Positions 8,585 through 18,258 of a stretch of 64,000 nucleotides of DNA are shown here, one piece after another. Origin of the DNA: Chelativorans petroleitrophicus (GTDB taxonomy: Bacteria; Pseudomonadota; Alphaproteobacteria; Rhizobiales; Rhizobiaceae); the NCBI RefSeq assembly GCF_025398195.1, contig NZ_JAODNV010000004.1, positions 62,001-126,000 of the forward strand, in the 5' to 3' direction. The notes beneath the pieces were generated by a model. The model ran no database searches. It was not told the origin of the DNA and saw nothing but the letters and a program-made list of their open reading frames with translations. The first letter of the stretch is position 1. Each line of letters begins with the position of its first letter. A program made the translations under genes and the position numbers.

Positions 8585-8869
8585 TCAGATGTACGAAGCG
8601 CGGCGCTCGACTTCCACGCGACCGTCTACGACGCGCGCTCTGAAGACAAAACGGCTGCCATCCCGGTGCAATTGCACGGAAATGATGCCTTCCTCGCTAT
8701 GCGTCACTTCCGCATAATTGATGACGCCGGCTTCCATCAGTTCGGCGAAGTCGTCTTTGATCTTGCGGTCGAAGATCTTTCGCGCATCCGGCTCGTACAT
8801 CGTCTCCAGAAGCCTTTTGCGCACCATCCATCTTACGATTGCCAGTGCCTGGCTATTGCTGAACCCCAT
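8585..8869 (-). CDS. Small conserved-looking hypothetical protein
   Basis: A 94-residue protein not recognised. It is mixed alpha/beta with charged helices early (residues 5-50) and a strand-rich end (GIISVQLHRDGSRFVFRARVV). There is no signal peptide, membrane helix or cysteine. The ATG at 8869 follows an AAGGAA ribosome site at good spacing, and composition is protein-like. The N-terminal segment up to residue 35 (ALAIVRWMVRKRLLETMY) could be an amphipathic or DNA-contacting helix. It stands alone upstream of the fusion gene on the same strand. Confidence 0.55.
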   Translation of the reverse strand: MGFSNSQALAIVRWMVRKRLLETMYEPDARKIFDRKIKDDFAELMEAGVINYAEVTHSEEGIISVQLHRDGSRFVFRARVVDGRVEVERRASYI

Positions 8870-8967
8870 TACCGTTCCTTTCGGCCCAACCCCATTTTTT
8901 CTTTTCCTGATCAATATACGGGGGATTTCTTTGCTTTTCCTTGCGTCGCGTTGTCGCCCGCGTCTTT

Positions 8968-9297
8968 TCAGCCGAACACCGCCGCTTTCCGGCGGGCGGG
9001 GCCATGGAAGATCGCTCCATCAGCATGCATTCCATTTTGTGCTTGCGCCATTTGCGTTTTAGCGAGAAGGCCTTCGCCCCTTTCGAGAAGCTGGTCCACG
9101 GCCCACGCTTCCGTCACCACCTGGCCGCCCGCCACATCGCCGGGCACGACGGAGGGGTACTCACCGTCTTTGTCGTAGCAGTTGGCAGGATGGTCGGGAT
9201 TCGTCCGCAGACGCTCCGGCGGCCCGGCCAGCCGGGTCAGAAGGCTCGTGCCGCGCGCGCAGCCTTTCATGCCTGTTGTGGACGCCACGCGCGGCAT
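8968..9297 (-). pseudogene. Possible remnant of a staphylococcal-nuclease-like protein
   Basis: A minus-strand frame of about 109 codons from an ATG at 9297. The translation looks protein-like in its second half (NCYDKDGEYPSVV, then GGQVVTEAWAVDQLLERGEG, then QMAQAQNGMHADGAIFHGPA). That order loosely resembles the C-terminal third of thermonuclease-family proteins: Cys-x-Asp strand, V..GWA helix, A..A...GMW...F..P end. The expected N-terminal barrel and catalytic Arg/Asp/Glu are not found. I read it as a decayed remnant, but it could be an unrelated short gene. Confidence 0.3.
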
Positions 9298-9735
9298 TCG
9301 GCGCCCCACAACCACCGGGAGCCAGCGATCGCGCCGCACGACCGTGAAGGAACGATCTGGGCGCCGGGGACTGGATAGCGAGCTTCTTCTGGATTCGGCG
9401 GCGCGGCGCGTTCGCGCGGCTGCCCCCGCGGGCCATTGCTCAACCTCTCGCTCGATCGCATCGTCCCGCACCATGTGATGACCGGGCTCCGCCGCTGGGA
9501 ATTCGAGGCAAGAGTCCATGCGGGCTGGTGGTGGGCTGAATCCACAAGCCGGCCCCCACCATCGTGGAGCGATCCTTCGGAGCAGGCGGGCTTGTGGCGA
9601 CCACATTCCGGCTGACACAGGACGGAATGGGAGAGGACCCCGTGGCCATAACGCTTCTTTCGGCTCTCAACGAAACGGCAGCCGGGGATACGGAGATAGG
9701 GGATCGCCTTGGCCCGGCGGGTCCTTCCGTGCAGC
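9298..9735. other. No recognisable gene
   Basis: About 440 bp between the possible nuclease remnant and the carbonic anhydrase end. Frames here are short and Arg/Pro/Ser rich with no known motif. With the preceding 330 bp this is the longest poorly coding stretch on the left side of the window and looks like eroded sequence. Confidence 0.5.
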
Positions 9736-10389
9736 CTACAAAGTCTCGCCGAGGCTCGGCCGCACGAAGTCGCCGGTCTCGGCGTCCATCACCCACAGCT
9801 CTCCCTCGGAGATGTCGAACCAGGCGCCGTGCAGCGCGAGCCGGCCCTTCTCCTCCAGAATCCGCACGCAGGGAAAAGTGCGCAGGTTTTGGATCTGGTA
9901 GCGGATGGAGATGCGCTCCAGCGCCGTCTGTCGCTCGGCCGGCGTCATCAGCGTGTTGCTTGCGACCACTTCGGCAGCGGGCGCAACGAGGCCCATCCAC
10001 TGGCCGATGAAGTCGCCGGGGGAAAGCGGCTCCGCGGAAGGATTGAGAGCCGCGTGAATGCCGCCGCACCGGCCGTGCCCCATCACCACGATATTCTTCA
10101 CCTTCAGGCTCTGCACGGCGAATTCGAGCGCGGCCGAGGTGCCGTGGTGGCGGTCGTCCGGCGCGTAAGGCGGAACCAGATTGGCCACGTTGCGCAGCAC
10201 GAAGAGTTCGCCCGGTCCCGCATCGAAGATGGTCTCGGGGGCGGCCCGTGAATCGCAGCAGGCGATCACCATCGTCTCCGGCGATTGTCCCTCGCGGGCA
10301 AGAGAGCGGTAGCGGGCACTTTCGGCCGCATATCGTCCTGCCATGAAGTTGCGATACCCGGCGAGAAGACGAGGTGGAAACGGGGCCAT
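9736..10389 (-). CDS. Beta-class carbonic anhydrase
   Basis: A 217-residue cytoplasmic enzyme interconverting CO2 and bicarbonate. Zinc ligands and the catalytic dyad are visible: C-x-D-S-R at residues 44-48 (CCDSR), H105 and C108 in GHGRCGG. The length is typical. The start at 10389 (MAPFPP) fits the family; an in-frame extension to 10449 adds 20 basic residues without support. It probably supplies bicarbonate to carboxylases or controls pH. It is monocistronic, downstream of the UMF1 transporter on the same strand with 118 bp between. Confidence 0.92.
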   Translation of the reverse strand: MAPFPPRLLAGYRNFMAGRYAAESARYRSLAREGQSPETMVIACCDSRAAPETIFDAGPGELFVLRNVANLVPPYAPDDRHHGTSAALEFAVQSLKVKNIVVMGHGRCGGIHAALNPSAEPLSPGDFIGQWMGLVAPAAEVVASNTLMTPAERQTALERISIRYQIQNLRTFPCVRILEEKGRLALHGAWFDISEGELWVMDAETGDFVRPSLGETL

Positions 10390-10507
10390 GGGTCGCGAAT
10401 AAACACTAAGCGGCGCTGCCGCAAGACGCTTTCGTCCTCTGCCCGTCAATTCACATTTGCCGGAAGAAGCCTCGAACGATCAAAGCAGGCGGAACGACGC
10501 TGCCTCG

Positions 10508-11893
10508 TTATCCTCGCACCATCGGCTCGACGCGGGCTTTCACCATCGGCAGAAGCGCAAACCCCAGCATGAAAAGAACCAGGATCGGAGTCACGCCAAG
10601 CCGCTGGGCATCATTCGGCGAAAGCGCGAAGGCGCCGCTGGAGAACCAGGCGGTTGCCGCCGCCACCGAGAGCGGCCCGATGAAGGTGGTGGCCTTGCCA
10701 GAGAACGCGTAAAGGCCGAATGCTTCCGTCACCTCGGTGCGCGGCACCTGATCCACCAGCAACGTGCGCGAGGCGGCCTGAATCGAGCCGCCTGCAGCGC
10801 CGATGAGCGCACCGGCAGCATAGAAAAGCATGTCGGGCAGCCGCGATCCCTCTCCCACTTCGACAAACAGCACCTCCGTGCGGGTGGTGGAGATCACGAG
10901 CAGGCTGCACAGAATCAGTATGAGGATGGAGACGTTGACGACGAATTTGGGCCCGTAGGCCTGATCCGCCCGCCCGCCGGCCCAGGCGCCAAGGGCGCCG
11001 GTAACATTGGCGAGGATGCCGAAGAGGCCGATCTCCACGATGGACCAGTCCAGGATACCGGCGGCGTAGATGCCGCCGAAGGCATAGAGCGCATTGAGCG
11101 CATCGCGGTAGAACATGGAGGCGCCGAGAAAGCTGAAATAACTGCGCTGCGAGGGCAGACGGCGCAGCGTAGCTGCGAGCTGCCTCAGCCCCTGCCGCAG
11201 AGCGCCTGATCGGTTGCGGCGGGGCTGGTCCGGCGTGAAGAGGAACATCGGCAGCACGAAGATGATATACCAGAGCGCCGTGAGCGGGCCGGCTGCGCGG
11301 TCGCCCTCATGCGTGGCCGGATCGAGGGCGAAGACCGGCTTCAGTCCCGCGAGCGTGAGACCGCTTTCCGGCGAGGCACTCATGAAACCGAGCACGAGCA
11401 CCAGCGAGACAAGGCCACCCACATAGCCGAGCCCCCAAGCCGAGCCGGAAAGCCGGCCGAGTTCGCTGCGAGGCACGAGGTCCGGCATCATGGCGTTGTT
11501 GAAGACGGCGGCGAATTCCATGCCGAAAACAGCAAGCGCGATCGCGATCATCACGAGTGTCAGATCCGCCATGCCCGGCACGGCGAACCAGAGCGCCGCG
11601 CAGGACAGGACGCCGATCACGGAAAAGACGAAAACCCATGGCTTGCGCGGGCCGGCCGCATCCGCGATGGCACCCAGAAGCGGCGAGAAGAACGCGATCA
11701 GCAGCCCGCCGATCCCCGTCGCCAGCCCCCACAGCTCCTGCCCGCGCGCAGCGTCCGGAGCGACGACGGCCGCAAAATAGGGCGCGAACACGAAAGTGAT
11801 GATGAGCGTGTGAAAGGGCTGCTGCGCCCAGTCGAACAGCATCCATCCCCAGATACCACGACGGGGCGTGCGTTCCTCGCGGCTTCCGCTCAT
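10508..11893 (-). CDS. MFS transporter, UMF1/Atg22-like
   Basis: A 461-residue membrane protein with about 12 helices. The opening WGWMLFDWAQQPFHTLI is the signature of the UMF1 family (bacterial relatives of yeast vacuole effluxer Atg22), followed by PLLGAIADAAGPRKP. Yeast Atg22 exports amino acids, but bacterial members have no proven substrate. The ATG at 11893 is preferred; a TTG at 11914 would overlap the glutamate dehydrogenase stop. The tight 17-bp spacing behind that gene suggests cotranscription, and an amino acid link is attractive but unproven. Confidence 0.85.
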   Translation of the reverse strand: MSGSREERTPRRGIWGWMLFDWAQQPFHTLIITFVFAPYFAAVVAPDAARGQELWGLATGIGGLLIAFFSPLLGAIADAAGPRKPWVFVFSVIGVLSCAALWFAVPGMADLTLVMIAIALAVFGMEFAAVFNNAMMPDLVPRSELGRLSGSAWGLGYVGGLVSLVLVLGFMSASPESGLTLAGLKPVFALDPATHEGDRAAGPLTALWYIIFVLPMFLFTPDQPRRNRSGALRQGLRQLAATLRRLPSQRSYFSFLGASMFYRDALNALYAFGGIYAAGILDWSIVEIGLFGILANVTGALGAWAGGRADQAYGPKFVVNVSILILILCSLLVISTTRTEVLFVEVGEGSRLPDMLFYAAGALIGAAGGSIQAASRTLLVDQVPRTEVTEAFGLYAFSGKATTFIGPLSVAAATAWFSSGAFALSPNDAQRLGVTPILVLFMLGFALLPMVKARVEPMVRG

Positions 11894-11910
11894 GGCTTCG
11901 CGGGTGGCCG

Positions 11911-14900
11911 TCAAACGGCGAGGTCCGCCATCAGGCCGGCGGCGACGGACAGCCGCGAAACCGTAATATCGCCGCCATCAGTCAACGCCTGCAGCCGATC
12001 GCGCACGCGCACCAAGCGCTCCCCTCCTGCCTCGGCCCAGCGCGCCACCGGGTCGTCTTGGTCGGGCCAGGTGGTGAGGGCCGTGACTGTTATGGCGCGT
12101 CTCGCCGCGTCGATCCGGTCCATCGCCTGCGTCAGCGCCAGCCCGTCATAGTAATCCGACGGCGCGATCTGGCCCGCCGCCGCTTCAATGCGGCTCAGCC
12201 GGAAGATTTCGCTGACAGTGAAGAATGCGCCGGCGGCCTTGGCGAGGTCGGCCTGCCCCATCTCGGCGGCGAGCATGATGTCGGGCACCAGGAGGGCAAC
12301 GGGCAGATACGCCAGCCGCTCCGCAAGGGCGGGCGGTACTCCCTGGGCGGCAAGGGCCGCTGCATCCTCCGCGATACCATCCCTCAGGAAAGCAGACAGA
12401 ACAGAGCCGAGTCGCGGTTGCAGGGCCTCGCGCGCGGCGATGAGCTTACGAATGCGTTCGCCCACGGTCCCCCTGCCCTGCCCGTTCTTCAACTGCCAGG
12501 CCGTGGCGTCGAGAATAAGCCGCCAGACGCGCCCATAGAGGGATAGTTGCGCCTTTCCATCGATCCGGTTGTCGAGCGCATCGATGGCGGCGAACAGGGA
12601 GCGCAGCTCAAAGCCGTCGCGCACCACCGCGTAGGCCTCGACGATCTCATAGGCGGGCCGGCCGGTCATGTCCTGCAGCCGGGTGACGAAAGCGGGGCCG
12701 CCCCGGTCGATCACGTCGTTTGCGAGTTCCGTGGCGATGATTTCGCGGCGCAGCCGGTGCGCGCGGATTTCCGGCGCGTGTTTCTGCTGCATCTCAGCGG
12801 GGAAATAGGCGAACAGATCGGCCTCGAAATGCGGCTCGTCCGGCAGCGGGCTTGCCACCAGCTCATCGAACAGCACGAGCTTCGCATAGGCAAGAAGCAC
12901 GCCGATTTCCGGCCTCGTCAGCGCCTCGCCACGCGCCTGCCGCTCCGCGAGCGCTTCGGGGCCGGGCAGAAACTCCACCGCGCGATCGAGGTGACCCTGG
13001 CTTTCGAACAGCGCCATCATGCGCGCCTGATGCGGCAATTCGGAAAGGCCGCGATCCTCCACCATCGAGATGGCGAGCGTCTGACGGTAGTTGTTCCTGA
13101 GGACGAGCGCGGCCACCTCTTCCGTCATCGCCGCCAAAAGTTTGTTGCGCGCGTGCCGCGATAGCTTGCCCGAACGCATGGCGGAAGCCAGCGCGATCTT
13201 GATGTTGACCTCGAGGTCGGACGAGTTGACGCCTGCCGAATTGTCGATGGCATCGGAGTTGCAGCGCCCGCCCTTGAGGCTGAACTCAATGCGCCCGCGC
13301 TGGGTCATCCCCAGATTGGCACCCTCGCCCACTACCTTGGCACGGATCTCGGCCCCTGTGATTCGGATCACATCATTGGCGCGGTCGCCCACCTCCTGGT
13401 CGGTTTCGCCGGAAGCGCGCACATAGGTGCCGATGCCGCCGAACCACAGAAGGTCGACAGGCGCCTTTAGGATCGCGCGCATGATTTCGGCCGGCGATGC
13501 CGTAGTGCTCTCCAGCCCGATAGCCTCGGCGGCTTCCCTGCTAAGGGTGATCTGTTTCGTGGAGCGGGAAACGATGATGCCCCCTTTCGACAGCTTTGCC
13601 CTGTCATAATCCTGCCAGCTCGAGCGCCCCATCTCGAAGAGCCGCTTACGCTCGGCAAAGGAGACAGCTGGATCCGGATCGGGATCGATAAAGATGTCGC
13701 GATGGTCGAAAGCAGCTATGAGCCTGGTGCAAGGCGACCGCAGCATGCCGTTGCCGAATACGTCGCCCGACATGTCGCCGACGCCCACGGCGGTGAAGGG
13801 CTCATTCTGGATATCGCGGTTCATTTCACGGAAATGCCGCTTCACCGCCTCCCACGCGCCGCGCGCCGTGATACCCATCTTCTTGTGGTCGTATCCGGCC
13901 GACCCGCCGGAGGCGAAGGCGTCATCCAGCCAGAAGCCGTGACGCTGGCTGATTTCATTCGCCGTGTCGGAGAAGGTAGCAGTGCCCTTGTCGGCGGCGA
14001 CCACCAGATAGGGGTCGTCCACATCGTGGCGCACCACGCGTTCGGGCGGGATGACCTCCTCTCCCTCAAGATTGTCGGTGACCGACAGAAGCGCGGAAAT
14101 GAAGTTGATATAAGCGCGTCTACCCGCCTCGAAAACCTCCTGACGGCTGCCCCCTTTCGGAAGCTGGCGCGGATAGAAACCGCCCTTTGCCCCGACGGGA
14201 ACGATCACGCTGTTCTTCACTTGCTGCGCCTTGACAAGCCCCAGCACCTCGGTGCGATAGTCCTGCGCCCGGTCGGACCAGCGCAAACCCCCGCGTGCGA
14301 TGGGGCCATAGCGCAGGTGCACGCCCTCGACCTCCGGCCCATAAACGAAGATCTCGCGCCAGGGGCGCGGCTGCGGCAGGCCGTCGATGGCCCGCGAGTC
14401 GAGCTTCAGAGCAAGCGACGCACCGCCGGCAAAATGGTTGGTGCGCAGCGTCGCTTTGAGAAGGTTGAGGAAGCGGCGGATGATGGTGTCGTCATCGATG
14501 CTAGGCACATTCTCCAGCGCGTCCGTGATCTCCTTCTCGATCCGCTGCGCCTCCGCCTCCATGGCATCGCGATCCCGCGAGGGATCGAAGCGCGCCATGA
14601 ACAATTCCAGGAGCTTCGCAGCGATCTGCGGATAGCGATTGAGCGTATCGGAAATGAAGCCCTGGCTTTGCGGAATGCCGGCCTGGTGCAGAAAACGGCT
14701 GTAAGCTCGCAGTACGGCGATTTCCGAGGCCCTCAGCCCTGCCCGATGCGCCAGAGCGTTGAGCCTGTCATTGTCACGCTCTCCGCGCCAAACGGACAGA
14801 AAGACGTCATCAAACAGGGCGCCTCCATCGGAAAGATCGATGGCGGAGCCGAAGGCGCTTTCCAGCTCCATGTCGTGCAGGAAGACCCGCCCGCCGTCCG

Positions 14901-16674
14901 GTAGACCGATCTCGAACGTCCGCTCGGCGATGACCCGGAAGCCCATGTTCTCCAGAAGCGGAACCCGCCGACTGAGCACCACCGGCGCGCCGAAGTGATA
15001 GATCTTCAGCGCCGCCTGCGTCTCGTCCTGTTCCGGATGGCGATGAAAATCGATGACGATGGGATTGCCGTCCGACAGGGTAGCGATCCGGCTCGCGTCG
15101 AGAAGTGCCGTGTGCGGCTCGAAGCTGTTGCGATAGCCCTCGTCGAAGCGCGCAGCGATGGCTCTCACCTCGTCAGGCGCGCCCTCATCCTCGGCCGCCT
15201 CACGCAGGGCATCGTCCCAGGTGCGCACGATGTTGCGCACGGCGGCTTCCAGCTCCTCCGTCTCGATGCGCGGCGTGCGCCCGCCCGAGCGGCCGATGAT
15301 GAAATGCACGCGCGCGAGCGCCCCCTCGGGAAATGCCGGGTAGTAGGCAGACAGACGCCCCTCAAATACGGTTTTCAGGTAATCGCCTATTTTGGCGCGC
15401 ACGCGCGAATCATAGCGGTCGCGCGGCACGAAGACGATGACCGAAACAAAGCGGTCGAACTGGTCGATGCGGTAGAGCACGCGCACGCGCGGCCGGTCGC
15501 CCAGCGCCAGTATCGCCTCGGCGTGCTTGCGCAGCCGGGGCACGCCGATCTGGAACAGCTCGTCGCGCGGATAGGATTCAAGCACATTGATGAGCGCCTT
15601 GCCCGAATGATCTGTGGGCGCGAAGCCCGAACGGGCAAGCACTGCCTGCGCCTTTGCGCGCAGATAGGGAATCTTGAAGACCGAGCGCGTGTAGGCCGTG
15701 GAGGTGAAAAGGCCCACGATGCGCAGTTCGCCCGCTAGCTTGCCTTCCTCGCTGAAGGACTTGACCCCGATGTAGTCGAGATAGGCGCGGCGATGGACGA
15801 CGGATTTAGCGTTCGCCTTGGTGACGATGAGCGGCTCCGGCCCATGCAGGAACGCGCGGATTTCCGGCGTGGTCCCCGCCGTTTCGTCGCTGCGCCGCAG
15901 CACGCGCACCTCGGGAAAGGCGAGAATGCCCAGGCCCTTGCTGTCGGTGCGCTCGAGCGTGCCGTTTTTCTCGCCGCCCACATAGCGCATCTCGCGCATG
16001 CCGAGGAAGGTGAAGTTGTCGTCACGAAGCCACTCGAGGAACGCGATGGCCTCGGCCACCGATTCGCTCTCGAGCGGGATGGGAGCATAGCGCAGCCGCG
16101 TGATCTCCTGGTCGAGGCGGGCCAGCATCGGTTTCCAGTCGCTGACGGCGGCGCGCACCTGCGCCAGGATGTGAGCCAGCCGCTCCTTAAGCGCAGTGCA
16201 TTCCCCGGGCGACATGCGTGGCAGATGGATGTGGATGAGACTGACCTTCTCCGCGGCGCGCGAGGTTTTCGCCGCGCCGTCCCCGACGATCTCGTCGACG
16301 CCCGACGTTCCATGACGCACCAGCAGCACGGGGTGCAGCACCAGCGTGGGCTCCGCCCCGCGCTCGGTGATCTCCCCCAGCACCGAATCGAAAAGAAAGG
16401 GCATGTTGTCGTTGACGATGGTGACGGTCGAGGCCGCGCGGCCGCCGTGCTCGATGCCCGAAACGCTCTCGACCTCGATGATGCACTCACCCGGCTGGTG
16501 CTTCTTCAGCGCCGCCAGCGCAAGCTCCGCCGCCCGTTCCAGCGCCTTGGGCTCGTAGCCCTGAAGGTCTTCCGCTGGAGCACGCAGAATCATGAGCTCC
16601 CGCAGGCGCTCGGCTTCGGATGCCTTGGACGCTTGGACCCTCGGCGCTTTAAGTGCTTTCACCTTGGAGCTCAT
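11911..16674 (-). CDS. NAD-specific glutamate dehydrogenase, large (180-kDa) class
   Basis: At 1587 residues this is the largest gene in the window and typical of the GDH-180 class described in Streptomyces and Pseudomonas. It oxidatively deaminates glutamate to 2-oxoglutarate with NAD+. The N-terminal 700 residues are the regulatory part, with ACT-like folds (TIVNDNMPFLFDS near residue 80). The catalytic core follows, with RYGPIARGGLRWSDR and the substrate-lysine region VPVGAKGGF, then the NAD domain (GVGDMSGDVFGNGML). The C-terminal 350 residues are the helical extension of the class. The ATG at 16674 is the only sensible start. It sits between the L,D-transpeptidase and the UMF1 carrier on the same strand. 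Confidence 0.95.
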   Translation of the reverse strand: MSSKVKALKAPRVQASKASEAERLRELMILRAPAEDLQGYEPKALERAAELALAALKKHQPGECIIEVESVSGIEHGGRAASTVTIVNDNMPFLFDSVLGEITERGAEPTLVLHPVLLVRHGTSGVDEIVGDGAAKTSRAAEKVSLIHIHLPRMSPGECTALKERLAHILAQVRAAVSDWKPMLARLDQEITRLRYAPIPLESESVAEAIAFLEWLRDDNFTFLGMREMRYVGGEKNGTLERTDSKGLGILAFPEVRVLRRSDETAGTTPEIRAFLHGPEPLIVTKANAKSVVHRRAYLDYIGVKSFSEEGKLAGELRIVGLFTSTAYTRSVFKIPYLRAKAQAVLARSGFAPTDHSGKALINVLESYPRDELFQIGVPRLRKHAEAILALGDRPRVRVLYRIDQFDRFVSVIVFVPRDRYDSRVRAKIGDYLKTVFEGRLSAYYPAFPEGALARVHFIIGRSGGRTPRIETEELEAAVRNIVRTWDDALREAAEDEGAPDEVRAIAARFDEGYRNSFEPHTALLDASRIATLSDGNPIVIDFHRHPEQDETQAALKIYHFGAPVVLSRRVPLLENMGFRVIAERTFEIGLPDGGRVFLHDMELESAFGSAIDLSDGGALFDDVFLSVWRGERDNDRLNALAHRAGLRASEIAVLRAYSRFLHQAGIPQSQGFISDTLNRYPQIAAKLLELFMARFDPSRDRDAMEAEAQRIEKEITDALENVPSIDDDTIIRRFLNLLKATLRTNHFAGGASLALKLDSRAIDGLPQPRPWREIFVYGPEVEGVHLRYGPIARGGLRWSDRAQDYRTEVLGLVKAQQVKNSVIVPVGAKGGFYPRQLPKGGSRQEVFEAGRRAYINFISALLSVTDNLEGEEVIPPERVVRHDVDDPYLVVAADKGTATFSDTANEISQRHGFWLDDAFASGGSAGYDHKKMGITARGAWEAVKRHFREMNRDIQNEPFTAVGVGDMSGDVFGNGMLRSPCTRLIAAFDHRDIFIDPDPDPAVSFAERKRLFEMGRSSWQDYDRAKLSKGGIIVSRSTKQITLSREAAEAIGLESTTASPAEIMRAILKAPVDLLWFGGIGTYVRASGETDQEVGDRANDVIRITGAEIRAKVVGEGANLGMTQRGRIEFSLKGGRCNSDAIDNSAGVNSSDLEVNIKIALASAMRSGKLSRHARNKLLAAMTEEVAALVLRNNYRQTLAISMVEDRGLSELPHQARMMALFESQGHLDRAVEFLPGPEALAERQARGEALTRPEIGVLLAYAKLVLFDELVASPLPDEPHFEADLFAYFPAEMQQKHAPEIRAHRLRREIIATELANDVIDRGGPAFVTRLQDMTGRPAYEIVEAYAVVRDGFELRSLFAAIDALDNRIDGKAQLSLYGRVWRLILDATAWQLKNGQGRGTVGERIRKLIAAREALQPRLGSVLSAFLRDGIAEDAAALAAQGVPPALAERLAYLPVALLVPDIMLAAEMGQADLAKAAGAFFTVSEIFRLSRIEAAAGQIAPSDYYDGLALTQAMDRIDAARRAITVTALTTWPDQDDPVARWAEAGGERLVRVRDRLQALTDGGDITVSRLSVAAGLMADLAV

Positions 16675-16802
16675 GCTGGACTACCCCTCCGACGATCCTC
16701 TCTATCGTATGCCGGTGAGCCTGGCTTGACGACCCTCAAAGGCATCACTGCCAGAGCGGGTCCGCTCATCCCCGGAAAAGGTGTAATAATCATGGCCACC
16801 CG

Positions 16803-17372
16803 TCAGCGCAGGACCACGATGCGGGTTTTGCGGCCAAGCAGCAGCAGAAGCCGCGCCATGGCGCGCGGGGAAACCGCGATGCAGCCCGCCGTCGGCTCCA
16901 TGCCGGAGCCATTCGCCGCGCCGGGACGCGCGATATGCAGGAAAATGGCGCTGCCCCCGTTGCGCCGGCGCGGCAGCACATTCCAGTCCAGCACGACGCA
17001 GATGTCATAAAGCTGATCCTGGCGCATCATTTCTTCATATCGGCTGCGATAGGGCAGCCGCACCGGTCGGTTGTAGTTGCGGTCCTGCGGCAGATCGCAC
17101 CAGCCGAGATTTGGACGCACGGGAAGCGCGGGAAGCCGCACCGGCCCGATTCCCCATGGTCTTCGCTCCCTCCTGTAAAGGATCGCGAGCGGTCGCAGCA
17201 CGGCAAGCGGCGTGGCGCCATCACCTTCGCGCTTCAAGGCGCTCGTTCCGCTGCGCCCGAGCGCGCAGGGCAGAACGCCGGCACCAGTACTGATAAGGCC
17301 CTGCGTCCGCTTTCCGGGTCGGGCTCGCACCACGATAAGGCTTGCTCCGCGGCCAGTTTTGGACGACGACAT
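16803..17372 (-). CDS. L,D-transpeptidase (YkuD) family protein
   Basis: A 189-residue protein with a single YkuD domain. The catalytic Cys is C164 in TAGCIAV and the paired His is H146 in FLHIARPG, the family's HxxxxxxxxxxxxxGC arrangement. The early CALGRSGTSALKREGDGATP and DRNYNRPVRLPY blocks match the short alphaproteobacterial subgroup. Family members make 3-3 crosslinks in peptidoglycan or attach proteins to it. I see no clear signal peptide from the ATG at 17372, so export is not shown by the sequence. The frame stays open far upstream (to 18380), but that part is antisense to cenR. Divergent from cenR by 138 bp. Confidence 0.88.
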   Translation of the reverse strand: MSSSKTGRGASLIVVRARPGKRTQGLISTGAGVLPCALGRSGTSALKREGDGATPLAVLRPLAILYRRERRPWGIGPVRLPALPVRPNLGWCDLPQDRNYNRPVRLPYRSRYEEMMRQDQLYDICVVLDWNVLPRRRNGGSAIFLHIARPGAANGSGMEPTAGCIAVSPRAMARLLLLLGRKTRIVVLR

Positions 17373-17510
17373 TTTCCGCGGACGTTTTTGGAGTATAGTC
17401 GCAGCAGGGTTCAAAGGAGCGGTCGAGGCTTTCATAGTCGGCTCATCATGCGTAGATGAGACGTTCCGCGAAAACAGGGGCGGGGTCAACGTGATTGGAC
17501 GGATTGGAAG

Positions 17511-18194
17511 ATGACGCCACGCACCATCCTGATTGTGGACGATGACGAGGACCTGCGCGCCACGCTGATCGAGCAGCTCGCGCTCTATGAGGAATTCGAC
17601 CTTCTCCAGGAAGACACCGCTGCCAAGGGTATCCAGGCCGCGCGGAATTCTATGGTAGACCTTGTAATCATGGATGTCGGCCTGCCCGACATGGACGGCC
17701 GCGAGGCGGTCAAGATCCTGCGCAAGGGCGGCTATCGCGCCCCCATCATCATGCTGACGGCTCAGGATACCGATTCGGACACCATTCTGGGCCTTGAGGC
17801 CGGCGCCAACGACTATGTGACGAAACCGTTCCGCTTCGCGGTGCTTCTGGCGCGCATCCGCGCGCAGTTGCGGCAGCATGAGCAGAGCGAGGACGCCAAG
17901 TTCACCGTCGGCCCCTACACTTTCAAGCCGAGTCAAAAGCTTCTCATCGACCAGCGCGGCAGCAAGATCCGCCTGACGGAGAAGGAAGCTGCCATCATCA
18001 AATATCTCTACCGCGCCGAGCAGAAGGTCGTTACGCGCGACGTTCTGCTGGAAGAGGTATGGGGCTACAATTCCGGCGTGACCACGCACACGCTGGAGAC
18101 TCATGTCTACCGCCTGAGACAGAAGATCGAGCGTGATCCTTCCAAAGCCGAAATACTTGTGACAGAAAGCGGCGGATACAAGCTCGTTCCCTGA
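17511..18194 (+). CDS. cenR: OmpR-family response regulator, CenR-like
   Basis: A 227-residue two-component regulator. The receiver domain spans residues 1-120 with acidic pocket D10-D12, phospho-acceptor D55 (VIMDVGLPD) and K105. The winged-helix DNA-binding domain spans about 130-227 with HTLETHVYRLRQKIE. The sequence resembles CenR, the envelope-control regulator known from Caulobacter and Rhodobacter and conserved in rhizobia. No sensor kinase adjoins it, as is usual for cenR. It is followed by the cyclic-nucleotide-domain gene, with a strong terminator after that. Divergence from an L,D-transpeptidase gene fits an envelope role. The symbol is assigned by similarity and context. Confidence 0.75.
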   Translation: MTPRTILIVDDDEDLRATLIEQLALYEEFDLLQEDTAAKGIQAARNSMVDLVIMDVGLPDMDGREAVKILRKGGYRAPIIMLTAQDTDSDTILGLEAGANDYVTKPFRFAVLLARIRAQLRQHEQSEDAKFTVGPYTFKPSQKLLIDQRGSKIRLTEKEAAIIKYLYRAEQKVVTRDVLLEEVWGYNSGVTTHTLETHVYRLRQKIERDPSKAEILVTESGGYKLVP

Positions 18195-18258
18195 TTGATT
18201 CTCCGGGAGGTTGGGGGGCCTCCCACGCCTGGGGCAACGAGCCGGGGACGGACCGCAC

